This document shows, piece by piece, positions 37,202 to 46,634 of a stretch of DNA of 64,000 nt (within the stretch, counting starts at the first letter, position 1; each line of letters opens with the position of its first letter). Source of the DNA: JAAXGI01 sp965206975. GTDB taxonomy: Bacteria > Gemmatimonadota > Gemmatimonadetes > Longimicrobiales > Gaopeijiaceae. The DNA lies in NCBI GenBank assembly GCA_965206975.1, contig OZ242253.1, positions 868,001-932,000 on the forward strand, in the 5' to 3' direction. The position numbers and the translations under genes were made by a program. Under the pieces are notes generated by a model. The model searched no databases and had not been told where the DNA came from. It saw only the letters and a list, made by a program, of their open reading frames with translations.

Positions 37202-38041
37202 TCAACGGATCTCCATAGCCTCCCGGATCGCGCGGATCGTGACGTCGGTCCGGAACTCGATGATGCGACGGCCGTGCTCGACCGTCTTCTCAGCGGGCAA
37301 GATGCTGATTCCGTTGATCGAGGCGTTGCCGGCAGCGATTCGCTGCTCCAGACGGACGTGCTGCGGATCGTCGTTCATGATGATCGAGGTGATGTAGTAG
37401 TCGTCGTGGAGTCCTTCGAGACGCGGATCCTCATCGACGCCCAGAACATCCCGTTGGTAGGTGACCACCTCGTCGTAATTGTAGTACTCGGGGATATGGT
37501 AGACTGCGGTGGAGCCGCCCCACTTTGTGGATAGCGCGTCGGCCACCGCGGCCATCGACCTCTGATTCCCTCCACTGTCACCCATGAGTATGATGCTTTC
37601 GAAGCCCTGAGACCTCAGGCTCGTGGTCATGTCCGTCAGCATGGCTTCGTACGTCGCTCCGGACAGCAGAATAGTCCCGGGAGAGCGGCTGTTGTCTGGA
37701 TCACCTGGCTCAAGGGTCACGATAGGCGCGATCAACGCGTCACCGAGCCTTCTCGCGATAGACTCGCCCATGACTCTCAGCACATGATTGTGCTTTCCGG
37801 TTGTAAGGTACGGGCCGTTCTCTTCGATGCCGCCTGTCAAGATCAGGGCAGTCGTTTTCCCGTCTGCCAGTGCGTCGCGGACTTCCATCATCGTGAGCTC
37901 TTCGATCCACACGTTGTCAAGAGCTTCGATGGGGCGCGGCAGATTCATCACGTCTTGCATGACGGCTTCTTGTGCCGCTGCGGGGGTCGATCCGACACCG
38001 AATACGAGGATCAACAGTGGTATCAACCAGGATCTCTCCAC
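37202..38041 (-). CDS. exported creatininase-family protein, variant metal site
   Basis: A creatininase-fold protein (about 279 residues). The start is the GTG at 38041 with GGGAGGGG upstream, beginning a signal peptide (LIPLLILVFGVGSTPAAAQ). The family core is present: LILTGGIEENGPYLTTGKHNH, then IVTLEPGDPDNSRSPGTILL and IILMGDSGGNQRSM. The usual metal-binding sequence ExHGxHLPxxTD is altered: E is kept, but His becomes Asn (EENG), His-Leu-Pro becomes Tyr-Leu-Thr, and a KHNH cluster follows. It may bind metal differently or act on another amide. It is isolated on the minus strand. Confidence 0.8.
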   Translation of the reverse strand: MERSWLIPLLILVFGVGSTPAAAQEAVMQDVMNLPRPIEALDNVWIEELTMMEVRDALADGKTTALILTGGIEENGPYLTTGKHNHVLRVMGESIARRLGDALIAPIVTLEPGDPDNSRSPGTILLSGATYEAMLTDMTTSLRSQGFESIILMGDSGGNQRSMAAVADALSTKWGGSTAVYHIPEYYNYDEVVTYQRDVLGVDEDPRLEGLHDDYYITSIIMNDDPQHVRLEQRIAAGNASINGISILPAEKTVEHGRRIIEFRTDVTIRAIREAMEIR

Positions 38042-38265
38042 GGGACCCCTCCCTGAACTTGATTGGGGCGAACACGAACCGGCCGAATCATACGCGCGAA
38101 CCTTTCGTGGCCACAAGCTCAGCTCGCCCCCCCACCCACGCCGTGTCGAGGAGAAAGTCCAATCGCCCGTCAGCTCGGCACATCGGACGATGGCGTCACC
38201 GCTCTCGCGCATTTGTAAGGATGTGGTCATCACTGCCCCCTCCCCCCCACATCCCCGTGGGTGTG

Positions 38266-38661
38266 TCGGAAACGCCGAGTCGGCGCAAGATCTTCCAGTC
38301 GGGGGCCCGCATGTGTAACCAATCCACGCGTCGACGGGGAGGTATGCTGGAAACGCTCATAGACACGTACCGGATGGCTGGCTTCCGGCCACGAGGTGCC
38401 TAGTCGAGGAGTTGGGCGCGGACGTGAACGCACGGGCTTGAACGGATAGACGCCGCGGCATCATGCCGCGGCCCGAGGGGACAACGAGTTGATCCGCTAT
38501 CTCGTGGAACGAGGCGCGGACGTGATGGTCGTGAGCAGGAGAGGAGAGACGACCGTGGATATGGCCGATGGCCCCCTCCAGGGCACCCAGCCGTTTTCCA
38601 GGACGATCGCGCTGCGTGAATGCCTCGGTACCATCAGCAACCACAGCTCCGTGCCCTGCCA
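38266..38661 (+). pseudogene. decayed C-terminus of a second ankyrin protein
   Basis: In the space between the creatininase-like and FmdB-like genes, plus-strand frames read PIHASTGRYAGNAHRHVPDG, WLPATRCLVEELGADVNA, then in another frame TPRHHAAARGDNELIRYLVE, RGADVMVVSRRGETTVDMAD, and a tail TIALRECLG. Each segment aligns in order with the last 140 residues of the ankyrin protein at 34960-36789 (PIHAATGFGG, RHVPDGWLPAVKYLVEEQG, TPLHHAAGRGNNELIL, STVDMANGP, TIALLEGLG). A frameshift near 38436 and stop codons, one replacing the Tyr before PIH and one replacing the Tyr of GYTP, prove decay. The N-terminal 75% is absent. Confidence 0.85.
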
Positions 38662-38716
38662 GATCGAGCCGCCGAGCCGGCTCGCAGCATTTGCGCTTCG
38701 GGGGGTGTAACGAGCG

Positions 38717-38962
38717 CTAGTCGTTATGAGCTTGCTCGTATTTCTGCTGTTCAATCATCCGTTCCGTCCCTTGGGCTTTGTCACGCTTCTTCGCTGCCCG
38801 CATGCTCATCGCATGAGTCGACGACGAGTGGACCGTAGGTAGGGACAGTACACGTTCGAGATCTTGGCCCTCGCAGGATGGACACCTGGGCACTGTCTTT
38901 CCGAGAACCAAGGCTTCGAACTCCGCTCCACACGCTTCGCAGCGGTACTCGTAGATCGGCAT
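38717..38962 (-). CDS. FmdB-family zinc-ribbon protein
   Basis: A small zinc-ribbon protein (81 residues). It has the FmdB signature MPIYEYRCEACGAEFEAL with CxxC, then PRCPSCEG for the second CxxC pair, and a charged helical tail. Such proteins are putative regulatory or assembly factors; the name comes from the amide-utilisation fmd operon. Standard FmdB length is 70-110 residues. It is a single-gene unit between an ankyrin remnant and a long gap. The ribosome site (GAGGG about 13 bases away) is only fair, but the conserved N-terminus fixes the start. Confidence 0.88.
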   Translation of the reverse strand: MPIYEYRCEACGAEFEALVLGKTVPRCPSCEGQDLERVLSLPTVHSSSTHAMSMRAAKKRDKAQGTERMIEQQKYEQAHND

Positions 38963-39645
38963 TTGACTAGGCAGTTCCCTCGCAGATCACACAGTCGTGA
39001 TTGTTCGTCGCGCCGAGCCCCGTCCACTGTCACGCGGGCATCTCTCGGCTGACGACCTTCTCCCTGATCACAGGGGCCCGCGGGCGCACCGTCTCGTAAC
39101 TGGTCAGAGCCGTGGGTGCGATCGCGCCCGGCCGGCGACAGGCTTCACAGTTTTCCTACAGAATCGGAGCCACGGCCCGACTGAGAGTGATCTCCCCGGA
39201 CGTCGACTGCTGCGCAGGTAAGGCGCCAACCCCCAAAGCACTGCAGTGGCCATCACAAGGTAGGTCCGTGGCATCGGTGGTCCCCTCCCATTCGAGAGGT
39301 CACGCTGACGACCCGATACCCACTCCACACACACTGCGACCTTGCCGAGACCCCGTCAACAGCGATGCCGTCGTCCTCGAGCTCGCGGATGTGTGTTAGC
39401 GACGGCTGATGATTTCCAGGACAGCGGGACGATTGCAACCAACGTTGACGATGTGACCCGCCTCCCAGAGCAGTGCCACCTAACAGCGCTACGCCGGCCA
39501 CTCCGGCCGATCTGGGAGGGTGAGGTTTCGAGGGTAGCGGTAGCTCGACCAGCTCGGGGGTTGTGGGGCCGGGGGTCAGCCGGACAAAGAGCGCTGCCTG
39601 CGGCGGCCCCGTTTATGGGCACCTTGCTGCCGGCCGTACTGGCCA
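38963..39645. other. intergenic, possible truncated exported ORF
   Basis: No supported gene. A minus-strand ATG at 39274 has GGGAGGGG upstream and starts a signal-like stretch (MPRTYLVMATAVLWGLAPYL), but the frame soon turns into Arg-rich nonsense. It may be the 5' end of a lost exported gene. Confidence 0.3.
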
Positions 39646-41160
39646 TCAGGTGACGCCGCCACAGAGCCGCCTGACCGGACCACTGATCATGAGGACGAGC
39701 AGTCCCATTCCCGCGACGATCAGACCGACCATCCCAAACAACTGTGGCAAGGCCAAGCTTTCGATCAATCCGGCCACCAATCCGGCCAGCAGGTTCCCCA
39801 GGGCCGCCGCCATGAACCAGATACCCATCATCTGGCCCACGAAGCGCTTGGGCGAAAGCTTGGTGATGCTGCTGAGGCCGACCGGACTCAAGCAGAGCTC
39901 GCCGGTCGTGTGGAGGAAGTAGGTCGCCACGAGCCACATCGGGCTGATGCGCCCCCCGTCCGTCGTGAAGGTCGCTGCCCACGCGAGCACGAAAAAGCCC
40001 ATACCGAGTTGCACCAGGCCGAAGGCGAATTTGGCTGGAATCGACGGGTTCCGCGATCCGAGCCGAATCCATACTCCCCCGGCGACCGGCGCGAGGACGA
40101 TGATGAACAGCGGGTTAATCGACTGCAGCCAACTCACGGGGACCTCCCACCCCAACAGCGCGCGGTCGGTCAGGCGGTCGGCGAACAGAGTCATCGACGA
40201 GCCCGCCTGCTCGAATCCCGACCAAAAAACTGCAGCTGCGACGAACAAGAGCGAAATGACCGCCACGTGCTTTCTCTCGTCTCGATCCAATCTCCCGAAG
40301 GTGAAGACGTACGCGAAAAACAGCACTACCATGATCGTGATGATCAGCCCGGTGGCCTGCGCGACGCCAAGAAACGAGAAGGTGAGCCACCCCGCCGACT
40401 GGGCCGCCACGAACACCGCCAGCAGTCCGAGCGTCACCCCGACGCCGGCGACAAACGTCCGCCACGCTTGGCGGCGACCGTCTGCTCCGGTGCTCAGGAT
40501 CCCCGCGTCGCCGAGATGGCGCAATCCGAGGGCATACTGCACGACGCCCAGCAGCATCCCCACCCCGGCCGCGCGGAACCCGAGGTGCCAATCGAAGTGT
40601 TCGCCGAGATACCCGCAGATGAGCGGACCCGCCAGCGCGCCGAGGTTGATGCCCATGTAGAAGATGGAGAATCCCGCATCCCGCTGAGCTCCGCCTTCCG
40701 GATACAAGTCCGCCACGATGGCGCTGACGTTCGGCTTGAGCAGTCCCGTGCCGAGCACGATCAGAATCAGGCCACCATAGAATCCCGTGAGCGTGGGCAT
40801 CGCCAAAGTGAAATGCCCGATCGCGATGGCGATGCCGCCCCAGAGCACGGCGTGCCGCTGGCCCGTCAGGCGATCAGCAATCCACCCACCGGGCAGGGCC
40901 ACTGCGTAGACGGCAAATGTATACAGCCCGTAAATCGACGTGGCGGTCACATCGTTGAGGCCCAGACCGCCGTCGGCGACCATGTCGGTCATGAAGAGCA
41001 CGAGCAGCGCGCGCATCCCGTAGTAGCTGAACCGCTCCCACATCTCGGTGAAGAACAGCGTCGACAACCCACGCGGGTGTCCGAACCACTCGCGCTCTTG
41101 TCGCGCCACGCGACCGAGCGCATGGGTGTCTGAAGGCCGCCTAGCTGTGAAATCCGCCAT
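39646..41160 (-). CDS. POT-family proton-dependent oligopeptide transporter
   Basis: A major-facilitator POT/PTR peptide symporter (about 504 residues; 14 or so transmembrane segments). The diagnostic TM1 motif FFTEMWERFSYYGMRALLV (ExxERF) is intact, as are GGWIADRLTGQR, GLLKPNVSAIVADLY, FSIFYMGINLGALAGPLICG and the late TGELCLSPVGLS motif. It imports di- and tripeptides with protons. The ATG at 41160 is chosen; an ATG at 41187 with a more distant GGAGG is possible. With the exported peptidase and amidases nearby, it may take up their products, but there is no operon linkage. The 3' end reaches 39646 directly after a non-coding gap. Confidence 0.92.
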   Translation of the reverse strand: MADFTARRPSDTHALGRVARQEREWFGHPRGLSTLFFTEMWERFSYYGMRALLVLFMTDMVADGGLGLNDVTATSIYGLYTFAVYAVALPGGWIADRLTGQRHAVLWGGIAIAIGHFTLAMPTLTGFYGGLILIVLGTGLLKPNVSAIVADLYPEGGAQRDAGFSIFYMGINLGALAGPLICGYLGEHFDWHLGFRAAGVGMLLGVVQYALGLRHLGDAGILSTGADGRRQAWRTFVAGVGVTLGLLAVFVAAQSAGWLTFSFLGVAQATGLIITIMVVLFFAYVFTFGRLDRDERKHVAVISLLFVAAAVFWSGFEQAGSSMTLFADRLTDRALLGWEVPVSWLQSINPLFIIVLAPVAGGVWIRLGSRNPSIPAKFAFGLVQLGMGFFVLAWAATFTTDGGRISPMWLVATYFLHTTGELCLSPVGLSSITKLSPKRFVGQMMGIWFMAAALGNLLAGLVAGLIESLALPQLFGMVGLIVAGMGLLVLMISGPVRRLCGGVT

Positions 41161-41187
41161 ATCGCCTGGTTCCTCTCCCTGACTCAT

Positions 41188-42309
41188 CGGGAGATTCTGC
41201 CTCCATACCCCAGCCATCCTCTTCCAGCCAGGCCGCCCGGTCGATCGCAATCGTACGTTCTTGCACCACCATGGCCGTTCGGGGCCGGTTTCGGGAGGCC
41301 GGTGAACAGCGAGCGGTAGGCAAGGCCATCATCGAGAAGTTGCTTGCTCAGTTGGGCTACGGCCGCCGAGGCATAACGGGGCCGACGGTGCACGCTCACT
41401 CCTCGGTCCGTGCGGCCTGCCTAACCGGCCATCGAGACCGGACTCTTGTCCTGGCACAGGAAGACGCGGCTCGTCTGCAATTCCCCACCGGGTTGCCGCC
41501 TCCTGATCATGATGATCCTAGAGCCTGCCTACTCGAGGAACTGCCTCGTCCATGAATGGTCGAATAGAAAGTCGTCACGCAGAGCAGCGCGGAGCGCACC
41601 CGGAGGGGGGACGTTGGGATGCGTCATGGTCCGTACCTCGAATAGGCGCTGCCTCGTGCCGGGATGCATCCGCACTCGGGTGTGCTCTGACCAAAGCTCA
41701 GCGAACCGGGAACCCGTGGGTGCCGATCCCAATACTGCGGAAGACTGGTATAGGCATCCGCAAGATCCCGAGCTAGGCATGCGAGCGCGATGTCATTCCC
41801 TCGGGTGATCACGGCCTTCCTCGGAGTTGTGCGGGTGTGCACGCCGCAACCTGACCGGCGGCGTCAGCCGAGGCAGACAGACGTCCGAGCTGCTTCCTCC
41901 TTGAGCCAAGTGACGAGACGAACCCGGGATCAGGCCGCTTCCTACTTCAGCGTGGAGTACAAACGGCCCCGCTGGGTCGAAGAACCGCCCCACACTTCGA
42001 TGTCTCTCGACTCGCATGCTCCAGTGTGCTTGCCCAGGGTCATGAGCCACCTACAGGGGCTTGCTGTCTGCCAAGAGCGCCACCTCCCTCTACGCCCGGA
42101 ACGCAGCCCACCTAGGAAACACTCGACTCGACCGCTGGGAGCTCTCCACCGCCAGGAGCCAAGACAGATGCCCCCGCCACAGGGGGGAGGCCATCTGTCT
42201 CTTGCAGGTCATTGAAGCTCTCGGTCTCTTGCGACAGTCTCCGGTGCCTGGCGGCGGCGCACGCCGTCCGTAGGCCACCAGTCACTCAGCGAAAGGCAAC
42301 CCAGAGTCC
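41188..42309. other. 1.1-kb intergenic region, nothing firmly recognised
   Basis: Scattered minus-strand frames have partly protein-like text (RDLADAYTSLPQYWDRHP near 41770; SRFAELWSEHTRVRMHP near 41690), but frames switch and stops are frequent, so these may be remnants. No repeat, tRNA or transposase motif was found. The end holds the leader of the aldo/keto reductase. Confidence 0.35.
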
Positions 42310-43185
42310 ATGAAATACCGTAAGCTCGGCTCGGACACGCGCGAAGTTTCTTGTGTGGGATACGGGGCGATGCACCTGTCGATCACCAACCGCCCCGATG
42401 AAGCCACAGCGATCCGGACGGTTCATGCCTCGCTCGATCACGGCGTCACCCTGATCGATACGGCGGACGCGTACTGCTTGGACCATACCGAGATCGGCCA
42501 CAATGAACGGCTGATTCGCAAGGCTCTGAGCCAGTGGTCCGGTGATCGGGATTCTATCACGATTGCCACGAAGGCCGGGCTGACCCGACCCGATGGCAGA
42601 TGGGAGCGGGACGGCAGCCCGGAGCATGTCCGAGCCGCCTGTGACGCCTCGCTCAAAGCCCTAGGGGTGGATCGGATCGACCTCTATCAGTTCCATGCGC
42701 CGGACCCGAAGGTTCCGCTTCTAGAGAGCGTTGCCGCCTTCAGGGAGCTTCAGGACACGGGCAAGGTGCGTTGGCTGGGCCTGTCGAATGTGACGGTCGC
42801 TCAAATCGAGCAGGCCGGCGAAAAGGCCGACATCAAGGCCGTACAGAACCGGCTGAGTCCGTTCTTTCGCGAAGCGATTCGAGACGGTGTCCTCGGCCAC
42901 TGTGCCGCAAAGGAAATCGCGTTTCTCGCCTATAGCCCCGTGGGTGGGGCACGCCTGAACAAGAAGCTTCCGAGTCACCCAGTCGTAAAGGCCATCGCAG
43001 ATGTGCGCGGGACAACCCCTCACGCGGTCGTGCTGGCTTGGGTGCTCGCGCAATCCCCTGCGGCGATTGTCATCCCGGCGGCTCGCTCGCCAGCAAACGC
43101 GATCAGCTCGACCACCGTGCCCGACATTCAGCTCTCGCCGGAGGAGATACATGCGATCGACCGGGCCGAATTCTCGATCGCTTGA
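42310..43185 (+). CDS. aldo/keto reductase
   Basis: A cytosolic NADPH-dependent aldo/keto reductase (291 residues). The catalytic tetrad is visible: D50 and Y55 (LIDTADAYCLD), K88 (IATKAG) and H129 (YQFHAPD). The N-terminus RKLGSDTREVSCVGYGAMHL and the SNVTVAQIEQA segment are family hallmarks; the C-terminal APAIVIPAARSP-like cofactor loop (AAIVIPAARSPAN) is intact. The ATG lies after a modest GAAAGG. The fragment just downstream is a decayed lipocalin-like domain on the same strand. It is likely a general carbonyl detoxification enzyme; the substrate is unknown. Confidence 0.92.
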   Translation: MKYRKLGSDTREVSCVGYGAMHLSITNRPDEATAIRTVHASLDHGVTLIDTADAYCLDHTEIGHNERLIRKALSQWSGDRDSITIATKAGLTRPDGRWERDGSPEHVRAACDASLKALGVDRIDLYQFHAPDPKVPLLESVAAFRELQDTGKVRWLGLSNVTVAQIEQAGEKADIKAVQNRLSPFFREAIRDGVLGHCAAKEIAFLAYSPVGGARLNKKLPSHPVVKAIADVRGTTPHAVVLAWVLAQSPAAIVIPAARSPANAISSTTVPDIQLSPEEIHAIDRAEFSIA

Positions 43186-43400
43186 TGGTACGCTGATCGA
43201 TCCGTTCGGACCGTCTCCTATGGGGCGGATCACCTACGCCGACGACGGCCACACGGCAGTGCGGACTATGTTGAGGGATCAGACCCCACTCGTGACCAAT
43301 GACCCGAGGCGGGCAGGAGATCCCTCAAGCCTTCGCCACCCACCTTGCTTACGTCGGCACCTACTCATCCCGCATGCGGGGAACAGGGGGGGACCAGGAA
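43186..43400 (+). pseudogene. remnant of a lipocalin-like domain protein
   Basis: Directly after the reductase stop the frame reads DGTLIDPFGPSPMGRITYAD, then DGHTAVRTMLRDQTPLV, then shifts to GQEIPQAFATHLAYVGTYS. These match, in order, the core of the lipocalin-like family (PF13924-type: PFGxxPxGxxxYxxDGxMxV, then AFxxYxAYxGTY). A frameshift near 43316 and the lack of a start codon mean it is not functional. It lies immediately beside the TonB remnant. Confidence 0.6.
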
Positions 43401-43429
43401 TCTTCGACACTTACCACTAGGGGCAGTGG

Positions 43430-43885
43430 ATGACGCGCAGCACTTGTACAAGAACCGAGATATGGGGAGCCCTGGAGCTGGCCCTGCTGGTGGTCAGCCT
43501 GGCCATCGCGGCGGGCTGTCCGCCCAGCAGGGCGGAGTCATCACGGGTCGTGTCACGGAAGAAGGCTCCGGCCGGCCGCTGGCCTCCGCCCGGGTATATG
43601 TGGAGGAGGTTCCGGAATCGGTATCCTCACTGGCGGTAGCGGGCAATGCCTTCTGCCGAACGCGCCCGCAGGCGAGCACGCGGTCACCGTCGAGCGGGTC
43701 GGATATCGCCCGGCTTCGGAAACCGTAACCGTTAACCGCGGGCGAGACGGCCGGCGTCAACTTCGCGGCCGCGGTAGCCGCGCCCGCCGTCGACGAGATC
43801 GTCGTGACGGGCACCGGCACTGCGACCGAGAAGCGCACGCTCGGCCACACGGTCGCCACGCTCGACGCCGCTGAGCTAGAGCCGA
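43430..43885 (+). pseudogene. remnant of the N-terminus of a TonB-dependent receptor
   Basis: An ATG at 43430 leads into a signal peptide (LALLVVSLAIAAG). One frame later comes QQGGVITGRVTEEGSGRPL ASARVYV, the carboxypeptidase-regulatory-like domain typical of SusC-type receptors. A third frame gives EHAVTVERVGYRPASETVTV, then after one extra A near 43735 the frame is GETAGVNFAAAVAAPAVDE IVVTGTGTATEKRTLG, the start of the plug domain. At least three frame changes occur and the plug breaks off after about 25 residues, so only a 450-base fragment of a roughly 3-kb gene remains. Confidence 0.8.
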
Positions 43886-44206
43886 AGAGGTACGCCATGC
43901 GAAAGTTCGCCATCGGTCTCCTTGCCTTGTTTCGAAGGGTATCCCTCCTGGTCTGGAAGCTTCGTGGCAAGACGCAAGACGATGTTTTACCGCCCCCGAT
44001 TTGTCTGGACAGTAGATTGGCAACAAGAGTTGGGGTCCAGAGAGAGGGGGAGAGGATATGTCCCGGGAGAGCGGGGAGAGGGAAGCGACCGAAGGTCGTG
44101 GAGGGGAGGAGTTGACCCGGCGGTCCCAAGCGGCCGACTGATACGGAGATCGGCCAGAGGGCGGAAAGTACCGACCCGAGCAGGCGGCCCGCCGCCTGAC
44201 CTCTCC

Positions 44207-46263
44207 CTAGAAGGCTCCAGCCCCAGATCGCATGGCTTCGGGAAGTCCGAAGGCGACCAGACCGTCCTGAAGTTGCACGATGATGTACTGATGCCCGTCG
44301 TGCATCCAGCTCGACATTCCGTAGCGGGTGATCCCGGGAAGCTGAATCTCCCCGACCCGCTCTCCCGTCTCCTTGTCAACAGCGAAAAGCTTGGGTTCAT
44401 CGTCCGCCGTTTGTCCGGAGACGAACAGGAGGTTCGGCGAGGCGACCATTGCGGCATGCCCGCTCCGACCCTGGTTGTACATGACGTTGGGTACGCCCTG
44501 GAGCAACGGGTGATTGCGAATGAAGTCCTGCTCTTCCTGCGGCGCGTCTCCGTTGGGAATGACCCACCTGATGCCCCCGGTGTTCATGTCGTAGGCGACG
44601 ATACGCCCGACCGGGCCCTTCCAGATTTCCAGCCCGTCCAGCGTAGCATCGTTGCCGGGGCCGGCGGTCACCGCTTCCGCGCTAGACCAATCCGCATGCG
44701 TGACTCCGGTCTGTTCGGGGCCATCGAGTGCCGATTCACGGGCAGGCATGACGGCGTGCCGGGCGCACCGGCTATGCGAGGTTACGAACATGAGGCCGGA
44801 CCGCGGGTCCGCTGCCTGATTGCCCGTGATGTTGGTGCCGCCTCCATCGCTGGGACAGAGCCAGGCGGGGCCCGCCGGATTGTCGATTGTGTTCGGCGGA
44901 TTGAACATCGGCACGAAGAGGTTGTTCTCCCGTGCGACCTGAAGCGCCCGCTCGAAGATCTCGGGGGTGTAGTCGATGAGATGTTCCTCGGTTCGGCCCT
45001 GGAGATCGAAGGGCGGCGGTGTGGTAGGAAACGGCTGTGTGGGAGAGAGCTGCTCGCCGGGAACGGTCGAGGCCGGGACCGGCCGCTCCTCGATGGGCCA
45101 GATCGGCTCGCCGGTCTCGCGGTCCAGCGCGTACAGGAATGCCTGTTTCGTGGCCTGGAACAGCCCCTTGATGTCGCGCCCGTCGACCGTCACGTCCATC
45201 AGGACCGGCGGGGCAGGCGTATCGTAGTTCCAGATGTCGTGGTGCACCATCTGGTAGTGCCACCGGCGCTCACCTGTTTCCACGTCCAGTGCGATAACGC
45301 TGGTGCTGAAGAGGTTGTCACCCGGATGGTGACCGCCGTAGAAGTCGACCGTCACGCCGTTCGTCACAATGTAGACGAGCCCCAGCTCGGGATCGGCCGA
45401 CATCGGAGCCCACGACGAGACGTCACCGGTCCACTCCCAGGCATCGTTCTCCCACGTCTCGTGCCCGAACTCACCGGGCCGGGGAATCACGTGAAACTTC
45501 CACTTGAACGCGCCCGTGCGCGCGTCGTATTGCCAGGATGTCGCCCGGCACCATCTCGCGACGGGTCTGGAGGTAGCCTTGCTCGGCCGAGTTCCCAACC
45601 ACGACCGTCCCATTGACCACGATCGGCGGGGAGGAGCTCGTGATGTAGCCGAGATCCCTGGGAATCCCCATGTACGGATCGTACGGCTCGTCCCAACGCT
45701 CCCACGGGCCCCAGCCATCGATCACGTCCGCCACCAGGTCCACGCTCCCCGATTCCGGAAAACCTTCGATCGGGATGGCCTCGCCCCAGTTCTCGAGGGG
45801 GCGGCCCGTTTCGGCATCGAGTGCATGCAGGAAGAAGGCGGGCGTGGTGATGAAGACAACTCCTCGGCCGTCAATCTCAGCGTACGCTACACCCTTTCCA
45901 TAGCCCTTTCGCATCGAGTACTCGTAGCGATAGGTGTTCGGCTCGGTGAAGCTCCAGAGGAGCTCGCCTGACGCAGGGTCCAGCGCGATCACGTGACGAC
46001 GGTGTCGCCCGGGGCGTGCTGGGTCCGAAGCTTGACGCGTCAAAGCGCCACAGGGATGTGAGTCGTTCGAAGTTGTCGGCCGTGATCTCATCCGCAGGGG
46101 TGTAGCGGGTGTGCCACCCGTCGCCACCGAGGTATGTCCACAAACCGTTCTCGGTCCCCGGACCCTGCGCGAGGGCGGAAAGCGGTGCGAGGGCCAGCGC
46201 TCCGAGAGCAAGTGCGCGGCTGGCCAAACGTTGCGGGCGGGGCCTTCCCTCGTCCTTCGTCAT
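44207..46263 (-). pseudogene. second PQQ-dependent dehydrogenase, two reading-frame breaks
   Basis: It is paralogous to the intact gene at 28079-30145. The start ATG at 46263 has GAGGAG upstream and opens a signal peptide (LALGALALAPLSALAQG). The frame reads YLGGDGWHTRYTPADEITA and then breaks near 46000, losing about 18 residues around the expected PTPIYVDG segment. The second frame runs from RRHVIALDPASGELLWSF to MVPGDILA, where one extra A near 45535 causes the next break. The third frame continues YDARTGAFKWKFHV to the normal C-terminus at 44207. The last two thirds are well kept (HHDIWNYDTPAPPVL, VAYDMNTGGIRWVIPNG), so inactivation may be recent. Confidence 0.85.
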
Positions 46264-46634
46264 GAGCGACTCCTCACTTGTCGGTTCCGAGAACGACCGG
46301 GGACCCCGGAGTGTTCTGCACACCCTCCGAAACTGCCTCCCCCGGGTATGCTGACACGCTACGCAGCCGGTGGAGGGGGCGACAAGAGCACTCCGGTAGC
46401 CCGCTTGCTTCGCTCGTGGACGACATGTGATCACGAGTCTTGGGAGTCGTCGGCCCCGTACCGAGTCAGATGAGAAGGAGCGGCCGCTTCCCGGGCTCAA
46501 GCGGCATCGCCGCCGGATCGGCGAGATCTCCCTCTCAATCGCACGGTGCGTTCCGAGAGGAGCGACCGCGCAACCCCCGATTCGCAGCAACGCAGGGCGG
46601 ACCTCGGACGGAAGCTGTACTGCCCCTGCCCGGG
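46264..46634. other. intergenic, nothing recognised
   Basis: The space between the broken PQQ gene and the SDR stop. Only Arg/Pro-rich shadow frames occur. No promoter pair or hairpin stood out. Confidence 0.4.

Noticed and set aside
39910..41133. Long plus-strand frame opposite the POT transporter
   Set aside because: It is a charged, low-hydrophobicity antisense shadow of a clear membrane protein gene.
41529..41842. Minus-strand fragment with FAELWSEHTRVR resembling the MmyB-type regulator end
   Set aside because: The match is too short and the adjoining frames do not continue the family.
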